Positions 35,968 through 45,424 of a DNA stretch of 64,000 nucleotides are shown here, piece by piece. Both the position numbers and the translations under genes were made by a program. Numbering within the stretch: the stretch's first letter is position 1; each line of letters starts with the position of its first letter. The notes beneath the pieces are model-generated. The model saw only the letters and a program-made list of their open reading frames with translations. It was not told where the DNA came from and did no database searches. This DNA is from Brevibacterium linens ATCC 9172 (GTDB lineage: Bacteria > Actinomycetota > Actinomycetes > Actinomycetales > Brevibacteriaceae): contig NZ_FXYY01000005.1 of the NCBI RefSeq assembly GCF_900169165.1, positions 119,298 to 183,297 of the forward strand. Direction: 5' to 3'.

Positions 35968-36975
35968 ATGCTCGAACACGTACCCCTAAGACGGGTGCTC
36001 GCCTCACTTGCCTCAGCAGCCGTACTGACGACGACATTGAGCGCGTGTTCATTCGAAGATGCCCGCGGTGGTGCGCAGAGCCTCGACCTGCTCAAGGTCT
36101 CGACCATCGGACTGACCAGCGACGGTTCGCTGGTCACCGGAATGAAGAAGGGCTTCTTCGCCGAAGAGGGCATCGAGATCCGAACCTCCCTGGTCAAGAA
36201 CCCACCGGCCGGCCTGGCCGCCGCGCAGAGCGGGCAGGTCGATGTCGCCTATTCGCCGAGCATCTCAATCCTCACCGCGCTGGGCCGCCACATGCCCATC
36301 GGCGTCGTCGCCGGTGCCGACGGCTTCGGCCCTGAGCAGCAGGCTGCCGCCGACCCCGAGAGCTTCGACGACACCGCGCTGTTCGCCGCCCCGGACAGCG
36401 GAATCGAATCCCTGACCGATCTCGCCGGCAAGACGATCTCCGTACCGGCGCGCAAAGCTCAGCTCGAAGTCACCGTCGTGGATGCTCTCCGCGAGGCCGG
36501 AGTCGACCCCGAGTCCATCAACTGGGTCGTTCTCGACTTCACCTCGGCGACTGCGGCACTCAAACAGAGTCAGGTCGATGCAGCAGCCCTCGTCAATCCC
36601 TTCACTTCGAAGGCGAAGGCCGAAGGGGCGAATTTCCTCGTCGCTCCCTCGTTCAACTTCTTCGGCCCCTCGGCTGTAGGCATGTGGACGGTCGGCACCG
36701 AGACTTACCGGGACAAGCCCGAGACCATCGACGGTTTCAAGCGCGCCATCGAACGTTCGAATGCCTACGCCAACGACCATCCCGAGGAGGCCACACAGGC
36801 CGGCATCGATTACACGAAATCCGGGTTGTCCCTCGACGAGGTCACGATCCCCTACTGGCCTGAAGCCATCAGTCGTCAGGACCTGAGCAGAGTGAACGAG
36901 AAACTCGTCGGCCTCGACATCCTCACGGAGCCGGTCGATCTCAGCTCGGTCCTCAAAGGAGGTGGCCGACAATGA
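35968..36975 (+). CDS. ABC substrate-binding lipoprotein, sulfonate/sulfate-ester (SsuA/AtsR) type
   Basis: 335 residues. Signal peptide with lipobox LSAC (Cys27), so it is membrane-anchored outside the cell. The mature part is a two-lobe NMT1/SsuA-like binding protein (VSTIGLTSDGSLVTGMKKGFF, LAAAQSGQVDVAYSPS, LAGKTISVPARKAQ). The gene heads a coupled operon of two permeases and an ATPase that ends with an arylsulfatase, the arrangement of AtsRBC sulfate-ester importers. The ligand is therefore probably an organic sulfate ester; a sulfonate or nitrate is the alternative. AAGGAG lies upstream of the ATG. The stop overlaps the next start by 4 bp. Confidence 0.88.
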   Translation: MLEHVPLRRVLASLASAAVLTTTLSACSFEDARGGAQSLDLLKVSTIGLTSDGSLVTGMKKGFFAEEGIEIRTSLVKNPPAGLAAAQSGQVDVAYSPSISILTALGRHMPIGVVAGADGFGPEQQAAADPESFDDTALFAAPDSGIESLTDLAGKTISVPARKAQLEVTVVDALREAGVDPESINWVVLDFTSATAALKQSQVDAAALVNPFTSKAKAEGANFLVAPSFNFFGPSAVGMWTVGTETYRDKPETIDGFKRAIERSNAYANDHPEEATQAGIDYTKSGLSLDEVTIPYWPEAISRQDLSRVNEKLVGLDILTEPVDLSSVLKGGGRQ

Positions 36976-37748
36976 GCACGGCCCTCAAACGCGTCCTCAT
37001 CGGCAGCCTCGGCGTGGTGCTCGCATTCGGAGCATGGCAGCTGGCCTCGAAGGTCGGCCCGCTCGCGGATTCGCCGATGCCCTCGGCCGGGGAAGCGATC
37101 GCCGCGATGTTCCGGCTCCTCACCACCGTCGACCTGTGGCTCTCAGCCCTCGACACGCTCGTCATTGCGGTCCTCGGTCTGCTCATCGCCATCGTCATCG
37201 GCGTGGCCTTGGGTGTTGCGATCGGCTCGTCACCGCTGATCATGCACGCGACTCGTGTCGTCGTCGAATTCCTCAAACCGATTCCCCCGATCGTCGTCCT
37301 GCCCATCCTCGTCCTCGTCCTCGGCCCCACTCCGATCATGGGGATCTTCCTCGTCGTCATCGGGGGTGCGATCGCCATCGCCGTCCAGACATCGGCCGGA
37401 GTCTTCGACACCGACCCCGTGCGCAAGGCCACCGGTGAGACCTTCGGAATGGCTCGCGCCGAGGTGCTTGCCCGCATCGTCCTGCCGAGTGCACTCGCCT
37501 ACATCGGCACCGCCGTGCGCGTGGCCGCACCGACGTCCCTGATCGTCGCGGTCGTCGCCGGTCTCCTCGGCGGTGGGCCGGGCCTAGGGCAGAGCCTGCT
37601 GCAGGCACAGCTGGCGGGCAACCAACCCGAGCTGTTCGCCTACGTCCTCATCCTCGGCCTCCTCGGCCTCGCCTTCCAGGGAGTCAGTTCGCTCATCGAG
37701 CGACGCGTCCTCCACTGGCATCCGCAGTTCCGGAAGGAGAACCCGTGA
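36972..37748 (+). CDS. ABC permease, SsuC/TauC type (first)
   Basis: 258 residues, about six membrane helices, BPD_transp_1 domain. The EAA loop is around ATGETFGMARAEVLARIVLPSALAYIGTAVRVA. It overlaps the binding-protein gene (ATGA) and touches the next gene as TGATG, so it is translated as part of a polycistron. Together with the second permease it would form a heterodimeric channel. Intact. Confidence 0.9.
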   Translation: MSTALKRVLIGSLGVVLAFGAWQLASKVGPLADSPMPSAGEAIAAMFRLLTTVDLWLSALDTLVIAVLGLLIAIVIGVALGVAIGSSPLIMHATRVVVEFLKPIPPIVVLPILVLVLGPTPIMGIFLVVIGGAIAIAVQTSAGVFDTDPVRKATGETFGMARAEVLARIVLPSALAYIGTAVRVAAPTSLIVAVVAGLLGGGPGLGQSLLQAQLAGNQPELFAYVLILGLLGLAFQGVSSLIERRVLHWHPQFRKENP

Positions 37749-38584
37749 TGACCATTCTCAAGCCGACTCGTTCACGCACCCGGCAGGCCCGCCACCAGTG
37801 ATCGGCCCACAGCCCCCGGTGGCTGCTGATCGTCGCCGAGGTAGGTGTCCCTCTCGTTCTCATCGCTCTGTGGTGGATAGTCTCGACGGGGTCGACGAAC
37901 ATCTTCTTCCCGCCGCTGCAGAAGATCCTCATCAGGTTGTGGCAGCTGACCCAGACATCCGAGTTCCTCATCGACATCGGCAGTTCGCTGGCCAACCTCG
38001 TCGCCTCCTTCGTCATCGCGTCCTTCCTCGGCGTACTGTTGGGGCTGGTCCTGGGCACCATGCGATTTCTGTCCTGGCTGCTCGAACCCGCCATCCACTT
38101 CTTCCGAGCCATCCCGCCGGTGGCGCTCGTGCCGATCTTTGTCTCACTGCTCGGGTTCGGCAACGAAACGCGAATCCTCGCGATCACCGTCGCTGCGCTG
38201 TTCCCGGTTCTCATCTCGACGATCGACGGTGTACGGGCCAACGACGAGACCCTCGACATGGTCAGCAAGGTCTACCGCCTGACCTGGTCCGAACGTCTGT
38301 TCCAGGTCACCCTGCCGGCAGCAGCACCGCGAATCCTCTCCGGCATGCAGGTCAGCCTCATCGCCGCGTTCGTGGTTATGATCGCCAGTGAGATGCTCGG
38401 TTCGTCGACCGGCCTCGGAGCCAAGACCCTTCTGGCGCAGCAAACCTTCGCAATCGCCGATATGTGGGCAGGCATCATCCTGCTCGGCATCTTCGGCTAT
38501 CTAGCCACTTTCCTCTTCGACCTCTTTCGGCGACGTATCCTCCGCTGGTACATCGCCGCCCAGCAACAGGAGCGACAGCTATGA
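37748..38584 (+). pseudogene. ABC permease, SsuC/TauC type (second), interrupted near its start by TGA
   Basis: About 278 residues if read through. MTILKPTRSRTRQARHQ is followed by TGA at 37799-37801 and then, in the same frame, SAHSPRWLLIVAEVGVPLVLIALWW (TM1) and a complete permease with the EAA-type loop DMVSKVYRLTWSERLF. The only downstream start, TTG at 37937, would lose TM1. So the gene is either inactive or expressed weakly by restart or readthrough. Its stop overlaps the ATPase start (ATGA). Confidence 0.8.
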
Positions 38585-39393
38585 CACACATCCACACAAG
38601 TACCACGGCCCCCGTCATCGACCGTCCGGTTCGCCTCGAAGTCTCAGCGCTGAAGAAGTCCTACACGACGAAGAAGGGTGACGTCCCAGTCATCGAGGAC
38701 CTCACCTTCGACCTGCGGCAGGGCGAGATCGCCTGCATCGTGGGGCCCTCAGGCATCGGCAAGACGACCCTGCTCAAGTGCCTCGCCGGGCTGCAGCCGA
38801 TCACCTCAGGGCAGGCGATGATCGACGGCAACGTCATCGACGGGCCACCGGAAGAGCTCGCGCTCGTGTTCCAGGAATACACGCGTTCGCTTATGCCGTG
38901 GCTATCGGTGGAACATAACGTCAAGCTGCCGCTCAAGCATCTGCACCTGCCCGCCGAAGAGCGCAGACAGCGGGTGACATCATCACTCGAAGCCGTGGGG
39001 ATGGGCGATGCCGCGCAGAAGTACCCCTGGCAGCTGTCGGGCGGAATGCAACAGCGCGTCGCAATCGCCCGCGCCGTCGCCTACCGCCCCGAGGTGCTTA
39101 TCATGGACGAACCTTTCGCTTCAGTCGACGCACAGACACGGTTCGAGCTCGAGGACCTGTGCCTGCGCATCCGCGAGCAATTCGACATGACGATTCTCGT
39201 GGTCACCCACGACATCGACGAGTCGGTCTACCTTTCCAACCGTGTCATCGTGCTCGGTCAACGACCCGCGAAGGTCACTGAGATCATCACTGTCGACTTC
39301 GAACAGCCACGCGACCAGCTCACCACCCGGGCACTACCGCAGTTCGCCGAGCTGCGAAGCAAGGTCTTCGAACTCATCCGAAAGGCGGGCTGA
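38581..39393 (+). CDS. ABC ATPase, SsuB/TauB/AtsC type
   Basis: 270 residues. Walker A VGPSGIGKTT (about 53-62), Q-loop FQEYTRSLMPW with the hallmark of NitT/TauT ATPases, signature LSGGMQQR, Walker B LIMDEP and the H-loop VTHDIDE are intact. It energises the two permeases upstream. The start overlaps the interrupted permease by 4 bp, which raises the question whether coupling still works in this strain. A 21-codon frame and the arylsulfatase follow. Confidence 0.92.
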   Translation: MTHIHTSTTAPVIDRPVRLEVSALKKSYTTKKGDVPVIEDLTFDLRQGEIACIVGPSGIGKTTLLKCLAGLQPITSGQAMIDGNVIDGPPEELALVFQEYTRSLMPWLSVEHNVKLPLKHLHLPAEERRQRVTSSLEAVGMGDAAQKYPWQLSGGMQQRVAIARAVAYRPEVLIMDEPFASVDAQTRFELEDLCLRIREQFDMTILVVTHDIDESVYLSNRVIVLGQRPAKVTEIITVDFEQPRDQLTTRALPQFAELRSKVFELIRKAG

Positions 39394-39394
39394 G

Positions 39395-39460
39395 ATGACC
39401 GTCGATGTGTATGGCGACAAGACCGCAGTGTCAAGAACCGACAGGAAGTACACATCATGA
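39395..39460 (+). CDS. Possible 21-residue coupling ORF before arylsulfatase
   Basis: ATG at 39395, preceded by AAAGGCGGG, encodes MTVDVYGDKTAVSRTDRKYTS and ends in TGA overlapping the arylsulfatase ATG (39457) as ATGA. It fills the whole gap between ATPase and arylsulfatase. It may couple translation; no homologue is recognised. Confidence 0.4.
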   Translation: MTVDVYGDKTAVSRTDRKYTS

Positions 39461-41763
39461 AAGAGCGCCCCGCCGGATTCGAAGGACATATCGGCGAATT
39501 CACATCGGAGTCGATGCCACACTGGCCACAGAAGCCTCGCGCCGACAAGGGAGCACCCAACGTCATCGTCATGCTCGTCGATGACCTCGGCTTCAGCGAT
39601 CTGGGGCCTTACGGAAGTGAGATCGAGACCCCGAATATCGACCGACTAGCCGACACCGGGTGGACCTTCACCAACTATCGGACAGCTCCGATGTGCTCTC
39701 CCTCGCGTGCCTCGCTCATGACCGGGCTCAACCCGCACCGAGCCGGCTTCGGTTTCGTCGCCCACGCTGATCCCGGCTATCCAGGCTTCACCTGCGAGAT
39801 CCCCGACAATGCACCCACCTTGGCCGAATCCCTGCGTGCCGCAGGCTATGCCACGTTCATGGTGGGAAAGTGGCACCTGACGCTCGATTCGAGGCTTCAT
39901 GATGCGGCAAATAAATCGTCGTGGCCACTGCAGCGCGGTTTCGACAGCTATTTCGGCCCAATGGACGGATTCACCTCACTGCACCACCCACACCGTCTGA
40001 TTCGCGACAATTCGGTCATCGACCGCAAAGAGTTCCCGGCAGGATACTTCCTTACCGACGAACTCACCGAGGAAGCTCTCAACATGATCACCCGTCTGCG
40101 GTCCAACGATGCCGACAAACCTTTCTTCCTCTACTACGCCCATACCGCCGTCCATGGTCCGATCCAAGCCAAAGATGTCGATATCGCGAAGTTCGAGGGA
40201 AAGTACGCAGCAGGGTGGACTGTGCTGCGAGAGAAGCGCTTCACCCGGCAGAGAGAGCTCGGGATCATCCCCGATGATGCCCGGCTGCCGGGACCTGAGT
40301 TCAACGAGTCCGACCAGATCCCCGCCTGGGAGTCACTCAGCGCAGATGACAGGGCCCTCTTCGCTCGCCACATGGAGGTCTACGCCGCCTCAGTCAGCGA
40401 AGTCGACCAATCTGTCGGCAGACTCATCGACCGTCTCGAGGAGAACGGAGACGCCGACAATACAATTGTCCTCATCGCCAGCGACAACGGCGGCAGTGCA
40501 GAGGGCGGCCCGCGCGGGACTCGAAGCTACTTCGCCCAATTCGGTGGTCTTGACAGGCTCCCCGACGACTGGGTCACCGATGTGCCTCGGGCCCCCGAGC
40601 GCATCGGCACCGCCCGTGCGTTCAGCCAGTATCCGACAGGGTGGGCACGAGTTTCGAACACTCCGTACCGATCGTTCAAATCCACAACCTATGAAGGCGG
40701 AGTGCACTCACCGCTCATCGTGTCGTGGCCGGATGCCCCGGAGCACCTTCGGCCCGGGCTCAGAGATCAATTCGTCTTCGTGTCGGATCTGGCACCGACC
40801 ATTCTTGAACTCACCGGGGTGGAGCCACTGAGCACACGGCACGGCACCGTCGCCGAATCGATGGATGGTCAGAGCAGAGCAGAGGCGTTCACCGACGAAA
40901 CCCAAGGCGGCAGAAGTAGCCAATATTTCGAGTGCGTGGGCAGGCGCGGCATGATCGAAGAGAACCTCAAGCTGGTCTCACCCACGCCTCCGCTCAGGTC
41001 GCAAGGCGCCGCCGGTGGAAAGTGGGAGCTCTACGACCTCTCCACCGACCCCACCGAGACTGAGGACCTCGCAGCGGACAATCCCTCTGATGTCTCCCGG
41101 ATGTCAAAGGATTGGCATGCTCAGGCCTGGAAAAACAACGTCTTCCCCCTCGACGATGACGGCAGTCTGCTCACCACTCGGCCGCAGACCGAGAACTCGC
41201 TGACACATCGAGTGGTCCTGCGGCCATACGAAACTGCGCTGGAGCGATTCCGCTCGTCGAAGCTCACAGTCCTCAGGTCATTTCACATCGACGTCCGGGT
41301 CGAAACAACCTCGGAGACCTCCGGCGTGGTAGTCGCCCACGGCGACCAAGGCGGAGGGTACCTCCTGAGATTGGCTGCGGGACGACCGATGATCAGCTAT
41401 AACGCCTACGGGAAGATGTGCTGTGCAGAAGGGAAGAGGCTCGCCCCTGGGGTCCACCAGCTGCGCCTGGAGTTCGCCGAGACAGAGTACCTACGGTGGA
41501 CTCTCAGTCTCACAGAGTCCCGAACTGAGTTGGCACGAGTCGATGAGGTTCCCATGCTCTTCGGAATGGCGCCCTTCACCGGGATCAGCGTGGGCTACGA
41601 CTACGGCTCACCTGTGGACTGGGATCTGTACGAAGAATACGGGGCACACTGGTTCGAGCACGGCAGGCTGCACAGCGTGACTTATGTCCCGGGTGCAGTC
41701 TCTCCTCATAATCCGACACGTATCGCCGAGCTGACAGCACCGCTTAAAAATCTGGCCGACTGA
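39457..41763 (+). CDS. Arylsulfatase (formylglycine-dependent)
   Basis: 768-residue type I sulfatase that hydrolyses aryl sulfate esters to release sulfate. The active-site Cys80 in MCSPSRASLMTG must be converted to formylglycine by a maturase that is not in this window. Metal and substrate residues are visible: VDDLGFSDLG (Asp42, Asp43), GKWHL, HTAVHGP, and ASDNGG. A C-terminal extension (about 570-768) typical of the large AtsA/PAS-like group follows. No signal peptide is seen, so it is cytoplasmic, which fits import of the ester by the upstream ABC system. GGAAG precedes the ATG. Intact among several broken neighbours. Confidence 0.92.
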   Translation: MKERPAGFEGHIGEFTSESMPHWPQKPRADKGAPNVIVMLVDDLGFSDLGPYGSEIETPNIDRLADTGWTFTNYRTAPMCSPSRASLMTGLNPHRAGFGFVAHADPGYPGFTCEIPDNAPTLAESLRAAGYATFMVGKWHLTLDSRLHDAANKSSWPLQRGFDSYFGPMDGFTSLHHPHRLIRDNSVIDRKEFPAGYFLTDELTEEALNMITRLRSNDADKPFFLYYAHTAVHGPIQAKDVDIAKFEGKYAAGWTVLREKRFTRQRELGIIPDDARLPGPEFNESDQIPAWESLSADDRALFARHMEVYAASVSEVDQSVGRLIDRLEENGDADNTIVLIASDNGGSAEGGPRGTRSYFAQFGGLDRLPDDWVTDVPRAPERIGTARAFSQYPTGWARVSNTPYRSFKSTTYEGGVHSPLIVSWPDAPEHLRPGLRDQFVFVSDLAPTILELTGVEPLSTRHGTVAESMDGQSRAEAFTDETQGGRSSQYFECVGRRGMIEENLKLVSPTPPLRSQGAAGGKWELYDLSTDPTETEDLAADNPSDVSRMSKDWHAQAWKNNVFPLDDDGSLLTTRPQTENSLTHRVVLRPYETALERFRSSKLTVLRSFHIDVRVETTSETSGVVVAHGDQGGGYLLRLAAGRPMISYNAYGKMCCAEGKRLAPGVHQLRLEFAETEYLRWTLSLTESRTELARVDEVPMLFGMAPFTGISVGYDYGSPVDWDLYEEYGAHWFEHGRLHSVTYVPGAVSPHNPTRIAELTAPLKNLAD

Positions 41764-41782
41764 GACTTGAATACCTAGTAGT

Positions 41783-42415
41783 GTGTCGCGTCTGTTATTC
41801 GGGGCACGCCTCGACTTCGCACTCGACGGCGGCAAGTGCCGCGTCGAGGAAGAGGACGTCGTGCGCCTGCCGACCTCGGAGACCAACCCGCGCGGCAACG
41901 CCTTCAGCCGCAAGCGCACCATTCTCGGCACTGAGCAGCAGGCTCAGCGGGATGCGGACCAGTCGGTGGCCAGGACCTGGGTGGTGTCGAACCCGGAGTC
42001 TCTCAACCGCCTCGGCGAACCCGTCGGATACAAACTCCATCCAACGGGACTGCCGACTCTGCTCGCGGCAGAGGACTCCTCGATCCACCGTCGGGCGACG
42101 TTCGCGTCGAAGGCGCTGTGGGTCTCGCAGTATCACCAGGACGAGCGCTACCCGACCGGTGATTTCCCGAACCAGCACCCCGGGCATGCGGGTCTGCCGG
42201 CGTGGACTGCCGCCGATCGCAACGTCAACGGTGAGGACATCGTCGTGTGGCACAGCTTCGGTCTCACGCACTTCCCGCGGGTCGAGGACTGGCCGATCAT
42301 GCCTGTGGACACGGTCGGATTCAAGCTGCGGCCGGAAGGATTCTTCGATCGCTCCCCCGTCCTCGATGTCCCGGCACCGGCGTCGGGAGGGCACGGAGAC
42401 TGCTGCGAGGAATGA
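41783..42415 (+). pseudogene. Copper amine oxidase (tyramine/phenylethylamine oxidase), C-terminal fragment
   Basis: About 200 residues matching the last third of Arthrobacter-type phenylethylamine oxidase: [67 protein letters not shown], and [19 protein letters not shown] with the third copper-ligand His. The topaquinone tyrosine (NYDN) and the first two copper histidines, which lie upstream in the family, are absent. Homology begins at about 41795, only 30 bp after the arylsulfatase stop. So about 440 residues were lost, probably by a deletion. Confidence 0.88.
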
Positions 42416-42543
42416 GACACCCCGGCAGCGAGGGAAGGCTCTCGCCGAAGTGCTGATACAACTGGTAGCAGAGCACAACCGCCCAGTCTGATCAGGAGCA
42501 CTCGCATGACGGCCCTTTCCCTCGAGAAGCGCGGACGAACTCC

Positions 42544-43827
42544 GTGCTCGTGCCCCGGCTCCGAGCGCTGATGCCCTCGCTGCGCAGATTCGGCAGGACT
42601 GGAGCGTTCTGGACCTCTGCCTCGGTGCTGGCGCTTGTGCTGTGGTCAAGTGGGGCGCCGAGTGTTCTCTACCCGATCTACGCTCAGAAGTGGGAACTGA
42701 GCTCGGCGGTCGTGACTCTGGTGTTCGCGTCCTACCAGCTCGCGCTGATCGTCGTTCTCCCGCTGTTCGGCAACCTCTCCGATCAGTTCGGGCGACGTCT
42801 CGTGATGATCTGGGGCGTGGCTCTGATCGCGGCGTCTGCCATCGTCTTCGCCATCGCTCCGAATGTCGCGTTCCTGTTTCTGGGCCGCGTGCTCCAGGGT
42901 GCGGGTTCGGGGCTGGCGATGGGCGCCGCGACGGCGTCATTGGTCGAAAACAACACGACGGGCAATTCCAGACTCGCCAGTTCTCTGGCGACCGTGTCGA
43001 CCGCCGCCGGGCTCACCCTGGCCCTCGTCTTCAGCGGCGTGTTGGCTCGCTTCGCACCCATGCCCCTGTTCTGGAGCTACATTCTCCTGCTGACACTGAC
43101 CGTCATCGCCATGATCACACTTGCCCTGACCCCTCACGACCGCCCCACCCACACACACAGATGGCGACCTCAAGCTCCGCGCCTTCTTCCCGAACTGCGC
43201 TTGAGCTTCTCGATCGCGACCCTGTCGGTGGCACTGGCCTACTGTGCAGGAGCGATCTTCCTCTCGCTGGGGGCACACATGATCGGCCAGTTCGCCGGCA
43301 CCTCCGACGCAGCACTGGCAGGACTGCTGCTGGGATGCTCCTCGGCGACCATCGGTGTCACCGGCCTGTTCCTCTCCCGTCTCCGGCCGCACGTTTCGCT
43401 GCTGGTCGGAACACTCACGACGATCGTCAGCCTGGCTCTCATGGCCGCAGCAGCGACGTTCGGCTCGATCGGACTCTTTCTTGCCTGGTGCATCGTGGGC
43501 GGGGTGGCCTACTCGTTCACATTCACAGGCGGGCTGGGTGTGATCAACCAAGCTGCGCCGGTGCGCCACCGTGGCTCGACGCTGTCCCTGCTCTACCTGG
43601 TCGCCTATACCCTGCAGGCCGCCACCGCGATCGGCATGGGCGCACTCGCCACGGCCAGCACGCTGGGTACAGCAGTGGGAATTGCCGCTGCGACGATCAC
43701 AGGCTTCTGCCTAGTGGTCCTGGTTCTCAGTTTCGTCGACGCACGGGCTCGCCGCAGGAAGCCGAAATCGTCGACGTCGCAGATTGAGAGGGTGGAGCAC
43801 TCCCCCTGCCCACAGGCACCCAATTGA
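42544..43827 (+). CDS. MFS transporter (drug/metabolite efflux type)
   Basis: 427 residues from the GTG at 42544, or 418 from the ATG at 42571. Twelve helices, with the motif GNLSDQFGRRLVM between TM2 and TM3 and a RVLQGAGSGLAMGA segment in TM4. A well-placed AGGAG with ATG (42506) lies upstream but in another frame: it encodes MTALSLEKRGRT and then stops, suggesting a one-base frameshift in the first codons. The transporter may thus be made from a weaker start. Substrate unknown. Confidence 0.8.
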   Translation: MLVPRLRALMPSLRRFGRTGAFWTSASVLALVLWSSGAPSVLYPIYAQKWELSSAVVTLVFASYQLALIVVLPLFGNLSDQFGRRLVMIWGVALIAASAIVFAIAPNVAFLFLGRVLQGAGSGLAMGAATASLVENNTTGNSRLASSLATVSTAAGLTLALVFSGVLARFAPMPLFWSYILLLTLTVIAMITLALTPHDRPTHTHRWRPQAPRLLPELRLSFSIATLSVALAYCAGAIFLSLGAHMIGQFAGTSDAALAGLLLGCSSATIGVTGLFLSRLRPHVSLLVGTLTTIVSLALMAAAATFGSIGLFLAWCIVGGVAYSFTFTGGLGVINQAAPVRHRGSTLSLLYLVAYTLQAATAIGMGALATASTLGTAVGIAAATITGFCLVVLVLSFVDARARRRKPKSSTSQIERVEHSPCPQAPN

Positions 43828-43923
43828 CCTTGCGTGCACGGCTGAGGACTTCGCTTGCGTCTGCGCGCAGAGTCCCACCCCGCTCCCTTACCGGACAGTG
43901 AAGCAGGTCACTAGTCTGGCGTC

Positions 43924-45418
43924 ATGAATGTCACCGAACTTCCCACCGAACACTTCGACTATGTGGTCGTCGGAGCCGGATCCTCCGGGTGCGTCATCGC
44001 TCGCCGGCTCATCGACGCAGGCAAGAAAGTGTGCCTCATCGAGGCCGGTGGGGACGAGACGAACCCGAACATCGACCACCTGAACACCTTGGGTCTGCTG
44101 TGGCATTCGGCCCAGGACTGGGACTATTACACGACCCCGCAGCCGGGTGCGATGAATCGTAAGATCCACCTGCCGCGCGGCAAAGTCCTGGGCGGCTCCA
44201 ATGCCCTCAACGCCGTCATCTGGGTCCGCGGCGACGCCTGGGACTACGAGCAGTGGGTTCAATCAGGCTGCCCCGGCTGGTCCTGGGACGAGGTTCTGTC
44301 CGTGTTCAAAGCCATCGAGAACTATGACGGTGAGATCACGGACAGCCGGTGAGCAGACCGGCCTGACCTACAACCCGGACTATAACTCCGGCAGCGTCGA
44401 AGGCATCTCCCGGATCCAACTCAACGTCCGCGACGGCAAACGGCTGAACACGTGGCGGGCATACCTCAAACCCCGCCTCGGCGATGGGAATCTCACGATC
44501 CTGACCTCGACGCATGCTCGACGTCTCCTCATCGATGACAAGCAGGTCACGGGCGTCGAGGTCGACTTCCGCGGACGGGTGGGGACACTGTCGGCCCACG
44601 AAGTCATCCTCACATCTGGGGCCCTGGCCTCACCGGAACTGCTCATGCGCAGCGGGATCGGCCCCGCCGACGAACTGTGCGAGGTCGACATCGATCCCGT
44701 CCACGACCTGCCAGGCGTAGGCAAGAACCTGCAGGATCACTGGCTCTCCCCGGTCATCTTCACCACCGGATCCCAGCCAGTGCCGATGGGTGAGGTCGCC
44801 CCCGCCGAGGTGCATCTGTTCGCGAAATCCGACCCGGACCTTCCGGTCCCCGACACCCAGCCCCTGTTCTTCTCGGTACCGATGTATGCCCAGGATTCCG
44901 CACCGAATGTGCAGTCGGGACCGGTCAACGGCTTCACCCTGCAGGGCGGTCTCGTCCGACCGGCCAGTCGCGGCGAGGTCACGCTGAGCGGACCGAACCC
45001 GCAGGACCCGAGCCTGGTCAACCCGAACGTCCTGTCCGAACAGGCCGATGTCGACGCCCTCGTGGCCTCGGTCAGGCAGTGCCGTGAGATCGGACGCGCC
45101 GAGGCCCTGTCACGCTGGCAGCCCACCGAGATCTTTCCCGGTCCCGAGGTCAGCGACGACGAGCTCGAAGACTATGTGCGCGGCTCGGTCGTGACCTACC
45201 ACCACCAGGTCGGCACGTGCCGGATGGGACAGGACGAGACATCCGTCGTCGACCCGTCCACGTTCAAGGTCCATGGGTTGGAAGGTCTGTGCATCGCCGA
45301 CGCCTCGATCATGCCGCAGATACCCACCGGCAACACGAACGCCCCGACGATTATGATCGCCGAACGCGCTGCCGCCGTCCTCGTCGGCTCCCCACTCGAG
45401 GGAATCACCACCCCCTGA
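43924..45418 (+). pseudogene. GMC oxidoreductase (choline dehydrogenase-like), internal deletion and frameshift
   Basis: FAD-dependent alcohol oxidase/dehydrogenase. The first frame (43924-44352) has VVVGAGSSGCVIARRL, RGKVLGGSNALNAVIWVRG and SWDEVLSVFKAIENYDG, then ends. The second frame, open from about 44340 to 45418, resumes with QTGLTYNPDYNSG and has SGALASPELLMRSGIGP, the catalytic HHQVGTCRMG and NTNAPTIMIAERAA. About 25 residues between the two are missing, so a deletion caused the frameshift. Both halves are otherwise well conserved, so the event is recent. Confidence 0.82.
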
Positions 45419-45424
45419 CCTACC

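Noticed and set aside
31656..38584. Stop-codon recoding (selenocysteine, pyrrolysine or suppressor) as cause of the in-frame stops
   Set aside because: TAA, TAG and TGA are all used, no SECIS-like hairpin was noticed, and other nearby genes carry frameshifts and deletions; decay is simpler.
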